Virus record (IMG/VR): IMGVR_UViG_3300025913_000942 | Location: 1-31,495 of that record | Direction: 5' to 3' (one strand) | From: a virus | Length of the DNA: 31,495 nt | Shown: piece by piece, positions 29,742-31,495 of the stretch | Layout of the letters: each line of letters starts with the position of its first letter | Numbering within the stretch: position 1 is the first letter of the stretch | The notes under the pieces: model-generated | Told to the model about the DNA's origin: nothing | Databases searched by the model: none | What the model saw: the letters and a program-made list of their open reading frames with translations, nothing else | Position numbers and translations under genes: made by a program

Positions 29742-29748
29742 ACAAGGA
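29742..29748 (+). promoter_or_regulatory. CsrA-type site on csrA's own ribosome binding site
   Basis: CACAAGGAGCTAGAAGCT precedes the csrA ATG at 29759. ACAAGGA at 29742-29748 matches the core of the CsrA consensus (RUACARGGAUGU) in 7 of 7 positions and covers the Shine-Dalgarno sequence. Binding there would repress csrA translation. Host or phage CsrA could do it. Confidence 0.55.
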
Positions 29749-29758
29749 GCTAGAAGCT

Positions 29759-29962
29759 ATGTTGATATTAGGACGTAATCCCGGACAAGCCATTCTCATC
29801 GGTGACAACATCGTTATTACTATCGTCAGTAGCAAAAATGGCCAAGTCAGAGTTGGCATAGAAGCACCAAGAGAAATTCCAGTTCTGCGTAAAGAATTAA
29901 AGCTCTTAACTAAAAAAAGAGCTAAAAATGGCGATTATTTGCCCAACAATGTATTGATTTAA
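29759..29962 (+). CDS. csrA: Phage-encoded CsrA (post-transcriptional regulator)
   Basis: This 67-aa protein has the full CsrA pattern: MLILGRNPGQAILIGDNIVI, then NGQVRVGIEAPREIPVLRKE. The RNA-binding residues match E. coli CsrA by position: Leu4 in the N-terminal strand and Arg44 in VLR, with Val42 before it. CsrA dimers bind GGA motifs in leaders and change translation or RNA stability. Placed just before excisionase and integrase, it may coordinate lysogeny with the host's Csr network, since CsrA governs growth-phase switching in Legionella and relatives. Its C-terminus after about residue 50 differs from the host-type protein (TKKRAKNGDYLPNNVLI). The ATG at 29759 follows AAGGAG at 11-13 nt. 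Confidence 0.93.
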   Translation: MLILGRNPGQAILIGDNIVITIVSSKNGQVRVGIEAPREIPVLRKELKLLTKKRAKNGDYLPNNVLI

Positions 29963-29987
29963 CTGGCAATTTTAGGTACTCCGAGCT

Positions 29988-30221
29988 ATGAATGAGACCA
30001 ACCAAAACTACACCCTGAAATGGGTAAAACTCAAAAAATATTGCCAAATTTCAGGCGATACGCCTGACGCAGTCCATGCCAAACGCCGAAAAGGCACCTG
30101 GCTTGATGACGTGCACTGCAAAATTGCACCAGATGGTAATTTATGGATTAACCTCGTAGAGATAGAAAAATGGGTGGAAAGCGGCACACTGGCGACACTA
30201 CAAATGCTCCGACAGGTATAG
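29988..30221 (+). CDS. xis: Excisionase (Xis-like)
   Basis: This 77-aa protein starts at ATG 29988. WVKLKKYCQISGDTPDAVHA, RRKGTWLDDVHCKIAPDGNL and WINLVEIEKWVES are typical of the phage excisionase family (winged-helix, P22/lambdoid type), with a W-x-L-x-KYC-xxSGDTPDAVHxRR core. It bends the attachment site and directs integrase to excision. It overlaps the integrase start by 52 nt, the usual xis-int coupling. The ribosome binding site upstream is weak (TAGGTACTCCGAGCT). Confidence 0.86.
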   Translation: MNETNQNYTLKWVKLKKYCQISGDTPDAVHAKRRKGTWLDDVHCKIAPDGNLWINLVEIEKWVESGTLATLQMLRQV

Positions 30222-31495
30222 AAGTTCGTCAATGGAAAAGCAACAATAGTACAATACGCCTCCATTTTCATTATCGTGGCGTATATTGTCGTGAGCCATT
30301 AAATATACCTGCAACATCCAATAATCTGAAATTTGCCGCTAATCTGCGTGGCGAAATTTTGTTAGCCATTGCAAAGGGCACGTTTAATTATTCTAAGTAC
30401 TTTCCTCATTCAAAAAATGCAACGCGCTTTGGTTACAAACCGCTTTCCAATATTACCGTAGGTGAGATGCTAAATAATTACCTTGAGGATATAAAACGAA
30501 CTTTAGAGTTTAGTACCTACGATGGTTATCATAAAAAAATTCATCGCTATTTAATGCCTAATTTTAAGGATATTCCTATCAGAGAATTAACACCTGCCAT
30601 GATTAGAGAGTGGGTAAAAAATTTTAAACTGACTTTGAAAACAATAAAAAATACTTTAATCCCGCTTCGCGCTATTATTGCCACAGCGCTAGTAGATGAA
30701 ATCATCGATAAAAATCCGCTTGATCATATTATCTTAACAAAGCTTGTTAGCAAGGAAACTAGTGAAAGTGATTATGAAGTAGATCCATTTGATAAAAAAG
30801 AAATTGAAGCAATATTATCTACAGCTGAAGGCCAGGTTAAAAATTTATTTCAGTTTGCATTTTTTACTGGATTAAGAACATCGGAATTAATTGCACTTGA
30901 ATGGAGTGACATTGATTGGGTCAATGCGCAAGTTTATATCAGTCGAGCATTTGTTTCAGGGCAAATTAAAACAACAAAAACAAAAGCAGGTAAACGTCAG
31001 GTTCTGCTATTACCGCCCGCGCTAGAAGCACTGAAAGCTCAAAAAATCCACACCTTTATGGAAGGCAAGCATGTATTTCATGCTCCGTTCTCAAAACAGC
31101 CCTGGTCATCACCTTTTCAAATTCGGCACGCTGCTTGGTTTCCTTTATTACGTCGCGCGGGAGTACGTTATCGTAATCCTTATCAGACACGCCATACTTA
31201 TGCCTCGATGATGTTGTCTAAGGGCGAAAATATTATGTGGGTAGCAAAACAAATGGGACATGTTAATACGGAAATGGTAATGCGGACTTATGGCAAGTGG
31301 ATTCCGGACACTTCAGTTGTGACAGGTTATAAGCCTCTAAATGATTGGAACCAGCACCTTGATTTAAGCAAAGAACACTCTCCCGTGTGTCTCCCGCGAG
31401 CCCAAAATGCAGACGATTTTAAGAACAAAGTGTTTATAAATCAAAACGTTAATCTGGCGTCCCCAAGGGGATTCGAACCCCTGTTACTGCCGTGA
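30170..31495 (+). CDS. int: Tyrosine integrase; C-terminus runs into tRNA-Glu
   Basis: This 441-aa protein has an N-terminal arm domain of the DUF3596 type (GIEVRQWKSNNSTIRLHFHY, then NLRGEILLAIAKGTFNYSKY with FP), a SAM-like core-binding domain and the catalytic domain. Catalytic residues: Arg in FFTGLRTSELIALEW, Lys in TKTKAGKRQV, His-x-x-Arg in RNPYQTRHTYASMML, His in AKQMGHVNTEMV, and the nucleophile Tyr in RTYGKW. The last 13 codons (LASPRGFEPLLLP and TGA 31493-31495) are the antisense of the tRNA-Glu T-arm and acceptor. The start at 30170 lies inside xis; the arm domain reads from residue 15, so a later start would lose little. Confidence 0.93.
   Translation: MGGKRHTGDTTNAPTGIEVRQWKSNNSTIRLHFHYRGVYCREPLNIPATSNNLKFAANLRGEILLAIAKGTFNYSKYFPHSKNATRFGYKPLSNITVGEMLNNYLEDIKRTLEFSTYDGYHKKIHRYLMPNFKDIPIRELTPAMIREWVKNFKLTLKTIKNTLIPLRAIIATALVDEIIDKNPLDHIILTKLVSKETSESDYEVDPFDKKEIEAILSTAEGQVKNLFQFAFFTGLRTSELIALEWSDIDWVNAQVYISRAFVSGQIKTTKTKAGKRQVLLLPPALEALKAQKIHTFMEGKHVFHAPFSKQPWSSPFQIRHAAWFPLLRRAGVRYRNPYQTRHTYASMMLSKGENIMWVAKQMGHVNTEMVMRTYGKWIPDTSVVTGYKPLNDWNQHLDLSKEHSPVCLPRAQNADDFKNKVFINQNVNLASPRGFEPLLLP
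31455..31495 (-). tRNA. 3' part of tRNA-Glu(UUC), the likely attachment site (partial)
   Basis: Read on the - strand, the 41 bases begin TCACGGCAGTAACAGGGGTT and end CCTTGGGGACGCCA. They match E. coli tRNA-Glu from the second base of the anticodon to the CCA end with only two changes that I can see. The T-arm (AGGGG-TTCGAAT-CCCCT) and acceptor strand are intact. The 5' half lies beyond the right edge. Phages with an integrase next to a tRNA commonly use its 3' end as attB. No copy of the sequence is visible at the left end of the window, so the other attachment half is outside it. Confidence 0.85.

Overview
The window is most of a temperate, long-tailed (siphovirus-type) lambda-like prophage. 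Nearly every block of a complete phage is present: integrase and excisionase at the right end, a divergent early region, a replication region, a Q-type late switch, lysis, packaging, head, tail tube and tape measure, and tail tip with fibres at the left end. The host looks gammaproteobacterial. The last 41 bases are the 3' part of a tRNA-Glu(UUC) gene almost identical to the E. coli one. The phage also carries a CsrA homologue, a habit common in Legionella/Coxiella-type mobile elements, and a partial gene at the left edge weakly resembles an IcmC/DotE-type membrane protein. Together these hint at Legionellales, but that is inference.

Layout, right to left. Bases 28075-31495 (+ strand) hold a 58-aa ORF, an SSB-like protein with an acidic tip, a DnaQ-type 3'-5' exonuclease, CsrA, excisionase and integrase, which runs into the tRNA-Glu attachment site. 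Bases 27757-28074 are a gene-poor divergent control region with a 32-bp palindrome and a long-range stem. From 27756 leftwards everything is on the - strand: a chimeric HTH/ParB-like regulator, a small PD-(D/E)XK-like nuclease, two tandem paralogous replication genes (the longer one contains iteron-like repeats, so it is the likely origin), a zinc-ribbon protein, an HNH protein, a coiled-coil protein and a Q-like antiterminator. Just below Q lie a strong promoter (23133-23162) and, about 60 nt further, a 12-bp-stem terminator (23028-23063): the classical pR'/tR' arrangement. Late genes follow: coiled-coil/TM protein, GH108 endolysin, 3TM holin, ParB-methyltransferase fusion, TerS, TerL, gpW-like, portal, S49 protease, decoration protein, Mu gpT-type capsid protein, head-tail joining proteins, Z, U, tail tube, G/GT, tape measure, then a GTA-like tail-tip set (DUF2460, DUF2163, NlpC/P60, hub) and fibre-type proteins.

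The late genes are tightly coupled, mostly by ATGA or TAATG overlaps, so one Q-controlled transcript probably covers about 22 kb. The capsule is mosaic: lambda-type packaging and portal, a Mu-type capsid protein, lambda-type tail tube and a gene-transfer-agent-type tip.

Points that ordinary gene calling would miss: a programmed -1 frameshift (A AAA AAC) making gpGT; a 406-bp highly structured element between U and V; two palindromes sharing a GTC-(A/T-rich)-GAC design in and upstream of the HTH/ParB gene; a duplication scar in the replication region; an ACAAGGA CsrA-type site on csrA's own ribosome binding site; and integrase codons supplied by the tRNA gene. No separate CI-like repressor, no Rz/Rz1 pair and no Red-type recombinase could be identified.
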